Shown here in pieces: positions 1 to 14,919 of a stretch of DNA of 64,000 nucleotides (positions within the stretch are counted from its first letter, which is position 1; every line of letters starts with the position of its first letter). Both the position numbers and the translations under genes were made by a program. This stretch comes from Gymnogyps californianus. Lineage: Eukaryota; Chordata; Aves; Accipitriformes; Cathartidae. The notes beneath the pieces were generated by a model. The model had not been told where the DNA came from. It ran no database searches and worked only from the letters and a program-made list of their open reading frames with translations. The DNA lies in NCBI RefSeq assembly GCF_018139145.2, contig NC_059486.1:9362001-9426000 (forward strand), given 5' to 3'.

Positions 1-3000
1 GCATTTGCTTGATCAACAGCAGTAGGGCATGACTATGAGGTAGGACCACGAGACTGCCCAGGTTGGACTACAGTAATACCCTGCCTTCTGCTTTGTTGTG
101 CATAGGGGTTCGTGACCCCAAAGGGTTTGGGCAGACAGTACCGAAGTTTTTTGCAGGACATGGCTCCTAAGCAGAGACTCCCCCATGAGCCAGACTCCAT
201 GTTGTCTCCATAGTAGCAGTGCTGGACATGTGGCAATATCTCACAGTTATTTCTGATATTCGATAGAAGTTTTCTCTGGCTTTTCCCAATAGATATGTTA
301 TTGATTCCCTTTTGTTTAGTGCTAGCTAGGCTTTCCAATTAAGTAGTGACTTTAATTATACCACAAAGCATATAACATAGATCTTGATTATTAACACTGG
401 CACATGGGATAATGAAAGCAGGACCAGCAAGGCTAAATTTAAAAGAATCATAAAAATGAACAACCTTTTCCAAAAACCCACCTTATGTTCAAATGCAGTA
501 ATTTTCCTGTTGTTACATTTTTGCAGTGTCTTTGTGTATATTAATTGTTGAAGACAAATTCTGCATGACTGTCAGCACTAATAAATGTAGATTTAGTGGA
601 GGCTGAATTTGATTAACTGGAGAGCATGAAAAATAACTGATTGCAACATTGTTTTTAAATGCAGTGAGACTGGAAGCCATTCCCTGCAATTTGTCTGCAC
701 CAGAACGTACTCTTGAATACATGAATAGTTTACCTAAGGTGGATTGCATAACATTGACTAAAAATTAGACATCTAATTTAAGGTGATCAACTTGGCTGCC
801 TTTATAGTCAATGGAGAAGACGACATGGTAGCATTGCTTAAGATGTACAGTGTGTAATGTCCTCTGGAGGTGTCTCCCTCAGGAACCTAGGACAGCCAGC
901 TCAAATAGGATTTCAGGTGAATCCAATCCAAAATGTTAAATGCTCCAAGGCATACAGAAACAAGAGGGGATTTCTGTATTAGCAACACATGTTGAAGAAT
1001 GACCTGCCAGCATGGGCAGCCTGGGTAAGGTCCCCACCCAGCAGCTGTGGAGGCAAAACTGTGGGTGCAGCACAGTTTTCAGCTGGGAGGAAAAGAAAAG
1101 ATGATCAAAAAGCTGTTTTGCATCCCTCAATTTTTCTTACAGATCATGAGACTAAATGCGTCTCATGTGACCTGCACATTTACAGGTGCCTTAAACACGA
1201 TTGCTTTTTTTTTAAAAAAGTATGCTTTAGAGACTGTAGTCATTTTCTGAACTTGAAAACAGAGAGCCACAGTATTTTCATAGCAGAAAGAGTATTTCTT
1301 CCTTAAGAAGAGCAATGGTGGGGTGCTGTCTTCAAATTGAGTATGCTATTCTTTCACAGGTAAATACATCTGTAATGCAGAAGCACTACTGAGATCCAGC
1401 CATGACTTGCAGCTGTCTGCAGCTGTGTGTTGGCATTTTAAAGTTTCTTTCATTTCTTTCCCCTGGGCCCATGGCTGATTGTTGCCCGCTATCACTTCCA
1501 GGGAGAAAAGGGTATTCCTGTAAATTTCTGAACTGTCATGTTATGTTACACTCCATGATACCACATTACAGGATAAAAAGAAGTAACAGAACAAGTCAGG
1601 CAATGAATTCAAGGTGGTATTTCTTTTCCTTTTATGTTTCCTTACATGTATCTCTGTCACGCTACACCTGATATCCTTATGGCTTTGAAGGAATTCTTCT
1701 TGTGGTTTGAGAAGACGTTCCCCTTTTCTTTCTTAAAATGTGCATGCAAATTTAGTTCTGCTGACAATGTGAGATATGTATTATCTCCAAATGCCTTCCT
1801 GGTGTAACCTTAAAAATTAGCTAGTTTTGGTTCCTATTTTATTTGGATAGGTTTCACAGTATAAGAAAGTCAAGGTTTCAGGTCAAATAACATTAAGATT
1901 TTTTAGTTGTTGTTGTTTGTGTCTTCGTGATAAAAACATGAATAGGCCAAAATGTCAGACAATTTACTCTTCTGTCCGAAATAAAACTGAACTGTGAACT
2001 CCAAGTTGATGCAGTGTTTCATTTTAATAGTGTCAGTTCTTGCTTGTTTTGCCCGTGTCTCCTGTTTTGAGTGAATTTAGTGCTAATAAAAGTGAGAGAC
2101 TCTTAAAACTAGCCAGAGCCAGAAGCACCTGACAGTTACAGGCTAGCAAATGTAAGCTCCCTGTCTCAGTTAGCTTGATCTAGATGCTTTCCAAGGTTTT
2201 GTTTCTCTGAAACAGCACCTGCCAGTTAAGTTGTTTGATAGTTTTATGATGCTGAAGTATGGGACCACTATTTTCTGTTCCTCCAGCTTTCTGAAAAATT
2301 CTTGGCTTCTGTTGTATTGCTTCTAAACTTTCTGCTGTGGTCTCAAAAACAAACCATAGTCAAACCAGGTCACCTTGCCAGATGCAACTCCAAAGGAGGT
2401 CCAGGGACAGTTGCTTCCCATGCAGTCTGTGCACTCTTTTCCCTAAATTTCTACCAAACCAACTGGCTGTCTTAATAAGAAATCCTTGTGCAATTTTGGC
2501 CTGCATCCTTTTGGCCACAAGAAATCCTGCAGCAGCTGAATGTTCCCACCTGGAGACTTCTCTTGAAATATGGTGCAAGCCCTGAGGAGCGGGAGCTCCA
2601 GGCCTGTGCCTTGTTGCCTCCTTTGTAAAGCCAGCACCAGGCTGATGACTGTTGTCTATTTCTTGGCTGTCCAGGCACGTTTAAATAACCCTTGTGAAGC
2701 AGGCAGCATGCAATATGTGTTACTAAGCCTCAGAACTCCAAGGTGGTGACAAAACCACTCTCTGCATATAGCAGGAGGAGATAAGGGTGTCAAATGTGGT
2801 GTAAAATCAGATTCCTGATCTCTGTGGTTCTTGACGATTCTGTGCATTTAGAGGAATAGTCTTGTGAGCACTGGGGAAACTCAACTGGGAAATTTCATTT
2901 TTCACACAAAACTTGTGATGGAGCTTTTAACTAGCTGAAGTATTGTAAAGGCAGGGTCACTGGGGAAACGCACAGCATGCTCTGTTTCTAGTATTTTTTT

Positions 3001-5159
3001 TTTTCATTCAGTGTGCAAGTAAATCCTCTGTCTTAGACGACTAGCCTAAGTCTATAATTAATGAATATTTGAGGCAAAGTTACTCTTTGCAAAGAAACTT
3101 GGTATAGGCTGCAATTTCTTAAGTTAAGAATCCTCTGTACATTATTGTGACCACCTCTGGTGTATAGATTAGCATATACATGAAAATAACGCTTGGAAAA
3201 TACTCTGAATCAGTGTTTCTTATCTCCTCTTCCTAGAAAGAAAGCTGGAAGGCCCTTGCTCAGCAGAAGGTTAACAGTAGTAACAGAAGAGGAGGCAACA
3301 TTATTCTCTGTTTTCTGTAGAGAATTATGATACAGCTGATATATTGTCTAGGGATCACTTAAGCAATGACAAGAAGCCATTCAGTGGAGGAGAACAGCAG
3401 AGCTGGCTACCCAGCACAAATACACATCTCTCCTTATATGTCTGAATTAAACAGACAAAATGAGGACAATTGTCATGCAGACATCAGGCGAAATCCAAAT
3501 CTCCTTGGTCTAAGAAGTGCACCTACAATTTTTGGTGGTGGTGGTGTGGCAGGATTTATCAGTGAGGCATTAGGCAGCTTTAAATTACAGGAGATTTCAT
3601 CTCTGCGTGTTGCTTATGCACTAAGCTCCCTGTTTCTCAGCTTCTAGAAACAAAGCCCTCTGGAGTTGCATTTTACCTGTGTGAGATGCCTTCAGGTTGT
3701 CAAATAGTTCCTTAATTACTTTATTTTCTTCTTTGCTCCAAGGGATGAGTATATTATTTATTCTACGCTCCCAGACTTTTGTTAGTCTGCATTTATGTAT
3801 TTTGTCTGCAGAATGACCTAGCATTGGGCTAGCCTCTAGGGTAGTATGAAACACACCTCTCTGGCAGCGACGGTAGTTCAGACTCGACTAATGGTAGAAT
3901 ATTAATAGCATCAATAATAATTAAAACAGTGCACTAAAATACCCGTGGGTGCTGTTGCTATGTTAGACTGTACCCCTAAAATTCCAGAGGAAAGGCATAA
4001 AATTTAGTTACTTCCATCCACAAAGTGAACAGTTGTCTCATTCAGCAACTGGAGTAAGCTTTCATCCCCTCTGGGGATGTTTCATTAGGACACAGTTCTC
4101 CCAGAGGGTCACGGTGCAGTTTACTTTAAATTCAGGATAAAAATGACACTGAAGCTTTGCTCCTGTATTTTCCACACTGCCTGAAAACAAATGCATGACC
4201 TACAGCTAGTTCATTGGCTTCTTGCCTTGGTGTTACTAACCCACGTGTACGCAAGAGACAGGGAATTTGTGTTCTGTTTGCTCATAGAGGAGCACTCAAC
4301 TCCTTTGCCTGACAGATCTGGGAATCTCTGGAAGCAGTGGGGGGAAAGTTTCTCTAAGTACAGGTTTGAGCAAATAGTCTGGATGGAACAGGTTGAGTGT
4401 GTCTGTCTATAGATGCGGGATGAAGAAGGGCATGGCTGTGCACACAGCCTCAGTCTGCTGGGCAGACGGTTAATGGGAATAATTTGTTCCCCCAGTGCAG
4501 AGCACTCACTTCTAGGTTTCTTTCTGATGGCGAATTAATTTCAATCTGCAAACACTGAGGACATGACTTCAAAATGTCTATGGTCTACGGGCAAGTAGGA
4601 GAAAACATCAGACAACATAGAGTGAAAAAGGAAATCGGTTCTCAGCAGGCAGGTTTGGGCAGGACCAGTGCGTGACTGTTGAAGTGCAACAATGGCCATA
4701 GCTTCTCAGAGCCAGGAAGAGACTAGCCTGTGTCCTTGGCCTGCTCAAATTCACAATCATACTTAAGTACGTTGCCTGGTCTAGGATGTGTGCCTAATTT
4801 CTGTCAGCCTGAGTGAAGAGTAAGCATATGCTGACCTGTTTTTCTGAATTAGGATAAGAGCTCATAAATATAAAAAATCCCCATACATTGAAGTGTTTTG
4901 CTGCTATGAAGTGTGTGCCCTAGATATTAGCTTTGTGCTAGACAGTAAATGTGGCTGGATTTTTAAAAAATGTTTTTATTTCTAAATGTAACCAAAATTA
5001 AATTAAAATGCAACAGTTTTCTGAAGTGCCCAAAATAATTAGAAGGTAAGAAACTGTTGTTAACATTTAACTTCTAAATGCAGGAAATTGTTGAATACTG
5101 TGCTGTTCACCTCTAGCTAGCCTTTAATTTAAACAAAAGCTATAAAAGTGCAGTTAGGC

Positions 5160-5256
5160 TCCAGTCCAATGAAGCACTTAAATATGTTCCTAGTTTTAAG
5201 TGTATGCGTAACCCCAGTGAAGTTAAGACATGCTTAACTGCTTTACTTGAATAGGA
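5160..5256. repeat. Old palindromic amniote repeat relic
   Basis: The left arm 'aagcacttaaatatgttc' and the reverse complement of the right arm 'catgcttaactgcttta' are similar, giving a diverged inverted repeat of about 95 bp ending 'cttgaataggac'. It resembles a repeat I recall from turtle and bird DNA with AAGCACATGCTTAAGTGCTTTGCTGAAT-type ends. I cannot name the family, which was probably a non-autonomous DNA transposon. Confidence 0.5.
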
Positions 5257-5406
5257 CATTTCATAAAGTAGTTATAATACACAGAGAACAATCCTGCAAG
5301 TATCACTGGGAAAGATGTAAAGAGGAGTAAAGTCCCATCTGCACTTCAGGATCTGACTGCTCTTAGGTTTTCACAAAGCTGTTTTTGCCCAGTGATTTAT
5401 CCTGCA

Positions 5407-5450
5407 GGGTCCTGATCCAAAGTTCGTTGAGATCTTCGGATGCACTCCAT
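5407..5450. repeat. Old palindromic amniote repeat relic (GGTCCTGATCCAAAG type)
   Basis: 'ggtcctgatccaaagttcgt' continuing 'tgagatcttcgg' matches the arm of an old amniote palindrome remembered as GGGCCTGATCCAAAGCCCATTGAAGTCAATGG. Only one arm and the centre are left. A related arm may lie just upstream at 5288-5358 ('tgcacttcaggatctgac'). Confidence 0.45.
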
Positions 5451-8400
5451 CATCTGTTGTGAAAGAGGCTTAGTTTGTCAGGCAGTTTCCTACCCCTGTC
5501 TACTGAGGGAAATACATACGGCGTGTGCACCTTCATTTGTCCTCTCTGCTTGACTCAGAGGTGTGCCTTTTTATAAACACGCTGCTACTACCACCAGGCT
5601 CTCCGCTCAATCCCATATAAAGCATCTAAACATCATGAATTTAATACTCCCATTTTCAGTGCTAAATCAATGTTCTTTATGCATTTGTTCTTGGAACACT
5701 GCTCTATTTGAACCATAATTCTTCCCACATACCATAAACTTGGTCTGTTTTCACTCTGATAGAAATTGATCACTTAAAGCAAGAGGAAAAACCCTGTGAC
5801 TACTGTTTAAACATTTCAAGGCCGTTGCTGGTTAGTCAAATCAGCTTCTGCATCACCTCAGCACACCAAGTGCTGTGATCACCAGGGAAGCATTACCTTT
5901 CTGGGCTACAGCCAGCCTTGCAACTGCTGGGACAAGGCAAAATTAAGAGCTTCTCACTACAGTTTTGGCAGGCAGTGAGGGGATGGATTTACTCAGTTTA
6001 TGACTGACCTCCCATTTGGTTGTTTACTCCTCCAGCCGTCCTGTATTTGTACATAGGTAGAAAGAAACATTCTGCTGCATAACTGGATTTGACCAGAGAT
6101 TAAAGCTGGTCTCCTGTGAAACACACTGGAGCCCATTAAAGAAAGGATTGTTTGCCAAACATTGTTGTATGTCCTCCCGAGACCATAAAAAACGTTGTTA
6201 GCTGAAGTAATAGTGGAAAATGATTGCATTCCTCTATCCTCCTCCGTACCACCATGCTGCAACGTGACAGCAAACCTGTAATGAAATCCGTGAAGAGCTC
6301 TGCAGCAGTTACCTTGAAAACTTTTTTATTGCCCTTCATTTCTAGATAATGCTGTGATACTCAGCCTCTGTCCGCACCAACAGCACCAGCTGAGGGATTG
6401 AGATAGTCAAAATTAAACAAAAGTACCTTGAATTTTTAATATTAAATACTTGCAGTAAATTTTTTAATAGTCAAGGATGACTTTCTATATTTACATATTA
6501 TTATCTGAATAACAAATAGCTTCAAGGGTACAGCAAACTGTTCTGTGCAAATGGAAAATGGTGAGTTTACTCTTATACATTATTTATTGAAAATTATTCC
6601 TTTGATTTCACCCACTCCACTATTTTTCCCTTACATCTGGCATGGACTTGGAGTGCAACGGGAAAGACATTTCAGAGAAGGTGGTATCTTAAGATATGTA
6701 GTCCACTTTTGGATATCTGGGCTGTTACCTTCTCACTCCTTGCAGACATGCTGGGATTAATTCTTCCTTTGCCATAAAGATCTTTTTTTGGGATCTTGAT
6801 GCATCACCTTGAGTGGAAGAGTACTTCTTAATGGGAAATCTGCTAAAAATCACTGTTGGAAATGCAGCTAAGTAGCTGACTTCACATTGCTAGCTGGAGA
6901 GTAATAACCCTTGGTGGCAGGAACAAGAAGTGGTGCCACAGGGTAGCAGCCAATTATGTGAATGCACCCTAGAAAACATTTTCTGGCTTCTTGAATGGCT
7001 TTTTGTGAACCTTCCCTATTTGAAATATGAGGTCTTAGTTTTGGCAAAGTGCTGAGATGAGAGTACGTTCTCTCTCTTCCACAGACAGCATAGTTCCCAG
7101 AATTAAGTTTCAAAAAGTGGCACAAAAGGTAGTGTTTTCTGAATATATTTTGCTGGTCAGAACTTCGAATCAAAGCACTGCTATTGTGAATTGGCAAAAT
7201 GCCTTTAGTTTTGCCTTTATTTAGTCTCACTTCATTGGTTTCACTGATGTTTGTATTTCACTTAACTTCAAGTTCAGAGAGCTCTCCAATCTCAAAGCAG
7301 AATTTTGCAAGACCACCTTTATGTTTATTTTTTTTAAGACAACTCTTGTCTAGTTTTTACTTTTAAAGGATGCAAGCTAAGAGTCCAATTGGAACAGGGA
7401 CCAGGTTCTCTCAGAAATCTTGAGAATCACTTGACATCTAAATAAGGCATTAGTGTTTAATCACCTAAAATTAGGCAGAGTACGTGTCACTTGGAATTTA
7501 GTTGGGCTCTTCCTTAAATTTAAGTGCAGCACCATTAAAAATAAAGTCACATGGGGGATACATTTTCTTTGGGGATTTTTGAAAAGCATTTGAAAGCAGA
7601 TTTCAGCTTCTCCATTAATTTCCAATCAGCCTAATGCTTTGTGATGCAGCATGCATACAGCCACAGGCAGATCTGAATGGGCACACTAGGGGATAGAGTG
7701 GAAATTTCTTACAGATGGTATTTCAAAACATATTAGTGACTCAAGTTACCAAAAAAAGGCACATACTTTTTCCTACAGAAGGATCTGAGCATGAGCTTTT
7801 AGCCATTTTTCATGGTAATAAAGGGGCTTGTTTTAAAAGTGATTTGAACTAGTTTTAGCATTTTTATATGTATAAATCAATATGAGTATTAGACATGATA
7901 GCATGTTTCTGGTATTGTTTGCCTGAGGAAAGCCAGAAATAGCTCACTGAAATACAAGGCCTCTTATTTTATGTGTGTGGCAGCTACTTTTGAAGACTCT
8001 AATAATCTTCAATATAAGGGTTAATATTCTTTACAAGTGGGGCCATCTTCATGCTGCATATGTTAACTATGCATATATATTGAGTTATCAGTCAATGATT
8101 GACAGTTCTCAGGGCTTTCTACCGTAATTTGTCATAGAGAAGGGAGGAATTAAGCCAAATAGAGCAGCAAGTGTGTTAAAAAACAAAAGATGCAAACGTG
8201 TGTTCGTTTTTTTGTGCAGAGAAATTAATTCCAGTTGTACTGGCCTGGAATTTAAAAAAAAAGGAAAAAGGACAAAAATGAATGTCTGATTCTCAGGAAA
8301 CACTTGTCCCATGTGTATTATTGCAACTTCATGGGAAGCTTTACCCTACCTGTGGAACTGCCTGTGTCCCAGCTTGAAAGGGCTCTCTCCTTCGTGGAAG

Positions 8401-11400
8401 TATTACAGGACAGAAATTCCTGTAAATTTGGTCTCTTTTGTAGGAAATAGGACAAGGAAGAGAGAGTTCTAAGGTATAAAAGACATTTATTTTAAAAAGG
8501 CTGCTGCTGTTCTTCATTCTGCAAATCCTACAGGCATGAAGTCCAATTGTTCAGCCTGGGAACGTGGGAAATTCCCAGGAGCAGATGTGTGCTGGTAAAC
8601 TCATGGTGTATTGCAATCATTTGTTTCTGGTTGATATTAAAGGACGCTTTTCCTTGATACAGGATGTGTTTGAGATTAGCCCAGAAACGAGGATTTGGCC
8701 TGATTTCTTTCTGATGAATGTGGGTAATTTCTTTCTTAGACTTTTGGATGCAAAATAAGGAAAAATGTGTCAAGGAGGCATGTGAAAAAAGCTGCTGGGA
8801 ATTCCCACAGTATGGAGTAGATTTAAGATCTCAGTTTATTATAATCCTGAAAATGACCATCAACATCACTGTGTACCAGAAAAGCTGGAGGATAGATTAT
8901 TTTAGTTGACTTCCCCTGACTCCCCTTTAATATGAAGCACTGAAACACTGTGGGAGGAGGAACAGACACAGTTTGTACTCAGGAACAGTTGAGGAGTTGT
9001 CTTTATTTTAATGATTTTCTTCTTCAGGGATAACTGCTGCATGGAGTGTGGCCAAGGGAGCAACTGAAGTCAGGTAGAAGTTATTCAGGGAAGCTGACCA
9101 TTTACAGACTGTAAAGTCCTGACAGAGGAGTGTTTTAAATAACACATACTATGAAGATGATCTCTCAAGCAATAGAAAGAGCAGTCGTTTCTTCGGCATT
9201 ACATACAGTTCTTGCAAAACTGTCATTCAGTTTGTTCTTTCAAGAAGAATCAGGCAGTAGAGCTCAAAATTGACTTTCGTTGCTTTGGCAAATACTTTCT
9301 TTGCCGAGGACCCAAAAAATGGATGGATACAGGAAGTCAGTGTTAATGCTGAATGTCCAAATACTGACAGGAGTGTTATAGTACTTGCAGAGGTGGAGGG
9401 AAAACTATCCCAATTTCTTTAGCTGTCACTCAGGGGAGGAAATTCACCCACCAAATCCTTTGTTCGTCAGTGTTGATGGTATTTTGGAGCTGCCTAGACA
9501 AGCTTGCAGCACCAACAAGAATTGCACTGTATCTTGTATCTGCAGTTCCCCAAATAAATTCAGGAAAAAGGAGGTGGTGTTGATTTTTCTTCTATATGAT
9601 CAATCAAAGTGGAGGGTGTTCCATAAAGCAACACAGACTGCGAAGAAATAGCCATGGTAAAAAGGCATCTTCTGGTATCACCATAGTTTCTAGGCTTTTT
9701 CTGAAAGCAACTGCTGCTTCTCTTTTTACCTTAGTTGTAAATACAATGGGCTGCTTCTCTCAAGTTATGTAGAGCATCAGTGTTCTGTACCACTGCTCCC
9801 TTCTTCAGAGTTGTATTTATATTACGTGATTCTTAGCGAATGCTGTCCTTGAGCTGCAAAACAGGAGGAGAAAGTAAGAGCAAGTCTTGAACTCAAAAAT
9901 TTACTGGTTTGGGTTTTTTTTTTCCTTTTGGATAGGGCAGAAAAATCCATTCTTAATAGAAAGAGAATGTTATGGCATAATACAGTTAACACCTTCTATT
10001 GAGAAGGAGAATTAATTAGGGAGGAATTGGAGTCCTCTGCCTGACAGATTCATGATCCATGATCCATGAAGCTAATCAGTTTTGTAGCCTGTCATTGCTT
10101 TTGCCACGGACTGGTCAGCAGTTGAATCCCCTGCTGGGGAAGGAGATGTTTGCAGCTTGTCACATTTTCACTGTTGTGCCATTGCGGAACAAGAAGGTAA
10201 TGCTAGTTTATTTCTGCATCTGAAAAGTTACTATTACATCTAGCACTAGCTGCAAAGCCTCAGTGGTTTTCTGGAGGAAGAAATCAGGCATTGAACTAGC
10301 CACTAAATTTAGTGATTTAGCTGTTGTAAATTGTCTGTGCCTGCGGAAGTCACAGCAGCATTTAGGTACTAAAAGGTAACCGTGTATGTAAGATTACTCT
10401 GAGCCTTTAGTTTTACTGGGTTCAAGACATACATTGACCTGATGATTAAAAGTAGTATTTGTTAGCATTAATGAGCAAGGATTCAATAATCTTTTTAATA
10501 TTTATCTTTGTCCTTTCATTGATCATGTACCCAATGAAGTGCTGTTCCGCCTCTTTCCCCTGCTGTGGCTATAAAACACAAACACAAAGCATTCTGCAGC
10601 TTTCAAGGTATGGTGTATGTTGGGGTTGTTTTGTGCTAGAACTGCAGAGGAGGTTTCTTCATGCCCACCAATTTCATCAAGTTTGTGAGGGAGAGAAACC
10701 CACAGTCATCTCCATCCCAGTGGTTGATTGGAAAAACATATCTTGTATTAAATACTTTAAAGATTCATGAAGCAGCTTTAATTTTGTTTACATTTCTTCC
10801 TGAAGGGTAAAGCTGTCAGAAATCTCTAAATGCATTGCCTAATCCATTTCCAAACTCAGTATATTAAGGTCTGCAAGCAAAACTCATTTTTGGAGTTTAG
10901 CAAGTATGCAGACAGGAGAGAAGGCAGGAGAAAGAGTAGGAAAGATTTTTCTTTCCTTGGTAATGCACTGAACTACCTGCATGGCTGTAGTGTCAGCCCT
11001 TCACAAAAAATAGTACGACTCAAATAGACTGTAAGACCAGCTCTGATAAACAGAGGGCTTCACATGCTTCTGTCGGATCAGATACAAATAGAGTAAATAC
11101 AGCTATCAAGGAATGCAGGTTCAGACAAAAGAAAATTTCCTTCCCTTTATTGCCTACAAGCTCACAGGGCTGCTATGAGCAGGCTCACGTGCAGCTGAGA
11201 AGCTTTTGTTTTCTCATTGTCCCAATTTCTAATCTATGACCTTTTTTGTGTTAGTACATGATTTTTTTTCCAAGATTCTGGTCTGCCAGCTGAAAAGCCT
11301 TTCCTGTTTTCTTATGCCTGCATAGACAGTGCTCACAATTGGGCTCAGGGGGCTGGCTGGGAAATGTTCGTTTAAGGAACTGGTTCAATGCAAGGGAAAG

Positions 11401-14400
11401 AATGAGTGAAAATCATCTCCAGAGTAGAGAAAAATGATCTGAGATCAAGCTGTCTGTCATGTACAAAGGAAATACCTCTGGGTTGCCAGCCAAGCTCTGC
11501 AGTAGCCAATACAGAGCAAGAACACTCAAAGACTCTTCCCAAGACAACAGCAGGATGGCTCTGGTTTGATGCTTGGCATGTTGTAAGAAGGTACCTGAAG
11601 GGCTGTTTCACATATCAGGTCTAATCCATCCTCAGCTGATCCACGGAAATGATTAGCCATGGCATCGTCAGTCTGTGCTTGGAATCACTAGTCCTAAATG
11701 CATCCAGTGTTGTGTTTCTCTACAGCATACCTATCTGCCCTGGAGAGAGGCACTGCTTCTCATGCAGACCTGAAGTCCTTTGCTGGTTGTACACTGTGAG
11801 ACCTGATAACAGTTCATAATACTAATTTAGAATCACAGTAATAATAAATGTGAGCTATGCCTGGCCAGCTTAGACCATTGTTAGCTACCACAGAGGTCAA
11901 ATGTATGCCCTAAGTTCTGTTAGACAGATGTTAATGAGGCCAAGATTTGGCTATCAATTACTATAATTGTCCTCCCTCACCCGGTTGCCACAGTTCATAA
12001 TGTGATCAGACCTAGTGCAGAGAAGTGGAGATCATGGTGGTACCCAGCTGCCTTCCCTGGCAGAGTGCTGGGCGTAGTGCTGGTGCTGTGGGCTCCCCAA
12101 GCAGGGCAGCCAAGCCTCTGCTCCCTGAGAAGGGCTGCCTTAAACACCCAGGCACTTTACTGCGCAGTATCAGGGCTGCCAGAAGTGGGCAATTTCTTAA
12201 TTTCTTACCGAAGTCCTTTTGGTGGTCAGGTTGAAGCATATAAGGGTGTGCCTTGCTAGGACACCTTCGTACAGTTTGATGTCTTCACCTTCTGGTTACT
12301 TTTCCTCTCAAAATAAATAATAAAAGTGACTAGTCTCGTGTTAAGCTCCTCTATCGTTAGCTCATAGATTTCTGGCCCAACGCTTTCCCACTGTTTCCAG
12401 ACTGCGGCTCCAACCATTTTCTGAGAGGATGCCCTATGCCTTATTGAAAGTCAATAGGCTTGTTATAGGCTTACTTTTCCTGGCACTTCTCTGGAATGAC
12501 CTCTCTCCTGCTGCCATGCACCAGGGCCAAAATCAAGGGCTGCAGCAAGGAGGACATCACATGTCCTGACACTCTGGCTTTCTCAACCTTGCATACAGGC
12601 ACAGGTGACTGAATGTTCCATTGCAATGCACTCAGTCTGTTGTCAGCATCCTGCCAAGAGCGAAGCTGCAAAGGCATTGTAAGGTGACAGTGGGCATGGT
12701 TGTGCTTTGATGGTAGAGCATTCTTGCATGTGACTTGCTAATGTCACTCTTTGGCTCAGAGTGTCAGTTGCTGGTTAGAGTTTCTTGGAATGAAGGAAGT
12801 ATTAACTGTAAATTGCTGTGGCTGGTATCTAATTACAGAATACATTGGGAAGCACTTGGGCGACAATCCAACAAAGCACTTACGCACCCACTGATTTTTA
12901 AGGAAAGGCCCCTTGACTGGGATTGCTTGGGCACTCAGACATCATCAGAAGAGTTTGTTAGTGGACCAGTACTTTCTCCTGACTACCTCAGCACATCCAT
13001 CTCATTTGCTGAAGTGACGTAAGGAGTTGGGAGTTCAAGGTTGACTGGAAGTCTGCAGGAAATAAACTCCTAAATCACTGCTGTACTTTGAAAAGTCTAC
13101 TCAGCTGGACAGCTTCTTTTGCTGTTCTTCATCCTTGCTGTAATAAATAAAATTATGACAGCTTTTAAACCAGTGCTAAATTCTGAGGTTTGCCTTTGCC
13201 CATCTAGATGTTTCTGTTGCAGTGGGGTTACCCAAGATATTCTGATGTATAATGGTTGGAGCGCTCTTTCCACATGCGGACATAATGCAGTTTTTCAGCT
13301 ATGTCCTGCTAACAGCGAAAGGGGAGAACTGACAGAAGGAAGGTTGTAGTGAGAAGTGATGGGAATGACTTAACCCAGGTGGGATAACAAATTCAAACCA
13401 GCCTTTTATCTAAAGCAGTCGATGATGCCCCACAATGTAAGTAATCACTGAGAACCACGGCATGAAAAGTCTTGTGAACCAGTGAGACCATGGAGTCACA
13501 CTTAGGATAATAATGCATCGATTTAATAGGATGAAGAACAAATAAATCAAAAGTGGAGGTTATGGTTTAGGTGTGCTGGTTTAAAGCTTGAATTAGAAGT
13601 ACCGATTTTCTCAGAATGTAAGTGGGAGGATGGAGGAAACGTGCTGGAGATTAGTCCTACTCAACCTTTCAGTCTGGACAGGAACATGTGGCTGGGTGCC
13701 CAGGTGTTTCAATCCACTTGCCAATAAAACAAATACTTTTTACTCCAGAAAAGTTCAGCAAAATTTCTCGATCAGAAGATAAAGGAAGTCCAGCCTAATC
13801 CACTGAGGTCTTGTACTATTTCAGTGGTTCCCTGTCTTTTCCTAGGCAAAATACTTTGGTCCTTCCACACATGCCTCTCTGCTTCTGACGCTTGTGTTCA
13901 TCCTACCTTTCCTTTGATTGCTTGACCCTCCACATTGCAAGTGCTGCTTTGACTGCCCTCTCTTTCTCACTGCACTTCCTCCTCCTTCTCCTCCTCTGCC
14001 ACAGCCTCCTTGCTGTCTCCAGACTTCCACTACATGGTTTCTTTGCTTCCCTTCTTTCCTGCTAGCTCTGAGTGCTGATGCAGGACCCCACCAGGATGCA
14101 TGGCCTGGAGTGGGCTCCCTCCTCTGCCTCGCTTCCACCAGCAATGCACCCACTTCTTGGGTACCAGTCGAATTTACTGAGATGCAATTTGCTATGTCCT
14201 GCTGATACAAGTGAGGCTCTGAAGCAAATTGCGGTCAGACCAAAGATGTCCCTCATCAGGGGAAATCTTGCAAGGTCCATGTTTCTAGCTGATAGCTCTT
14301 TCCTGTTAGTGAAGTATTCCTGATGGACTTCTTTGATACGTTGGTGTGGTCAAGAGGAAAATCACATTCAAAAAGGAGGCTGTGTCAGAGCATTCACACC

Positions 14401-14663
14401 TCCTGTGAATCTCTGTCCTTGTTCCAGGTTTATTTTTAGATTGTGTACGAATTCTGCTTAGCCAGAAGTTTTACACAGTGGTCCTCTGTACAGTACAGGC
14501 CACCAGCAAGCTGCTAGTAAGTAGCTATGGTAACACTGTTATCAATGACAAGTACTCAGGTCTCTGAGCAAATAGTGCTGGGATGAGTAGGAATTATGAA
14601 TAATTGCACTTTGCTAGAATTCATAACTGATTTCCAGAGGTCACCCAACAGTCAAGCATTTGT

Positions 14664-14709
14664 CGCCCTCCCCATCCCCATGACTGCTGATGGGGGGGGA
14701 GGAGGGGAG
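14664..14709. other. C-rich / G-rich hairpin
   Basis: 'cgccctccccatcccca' is followed after the 10-base spacer 'tgactgctga' by 'tgggggggg' and 'aggaggggag'. The two arms are largely complementary and the G arm alone has several G runs, so either a stem-loop or a G-quadruplex is possible. Confidence 0.6.
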
Positions 14710-14919
14710 TGATTGTTATGCCAAAGTAATGAGCAAAGAGGTCAGAAAGTTCGATAAGAGCAGGAAAAGTCATTTCCTGTGATACCATTAGCAGTATTTT
14801 AGAGAGCAGGTTCAGTAATTGCTATGGTAATTCTGAATGGCTTTTGACTGTGAGAACACATAGGTAATTTTTTAAAGTTAGCACCTTTGCTAGTGGGAGA
14901 GAATTCCACTAACATAAGG

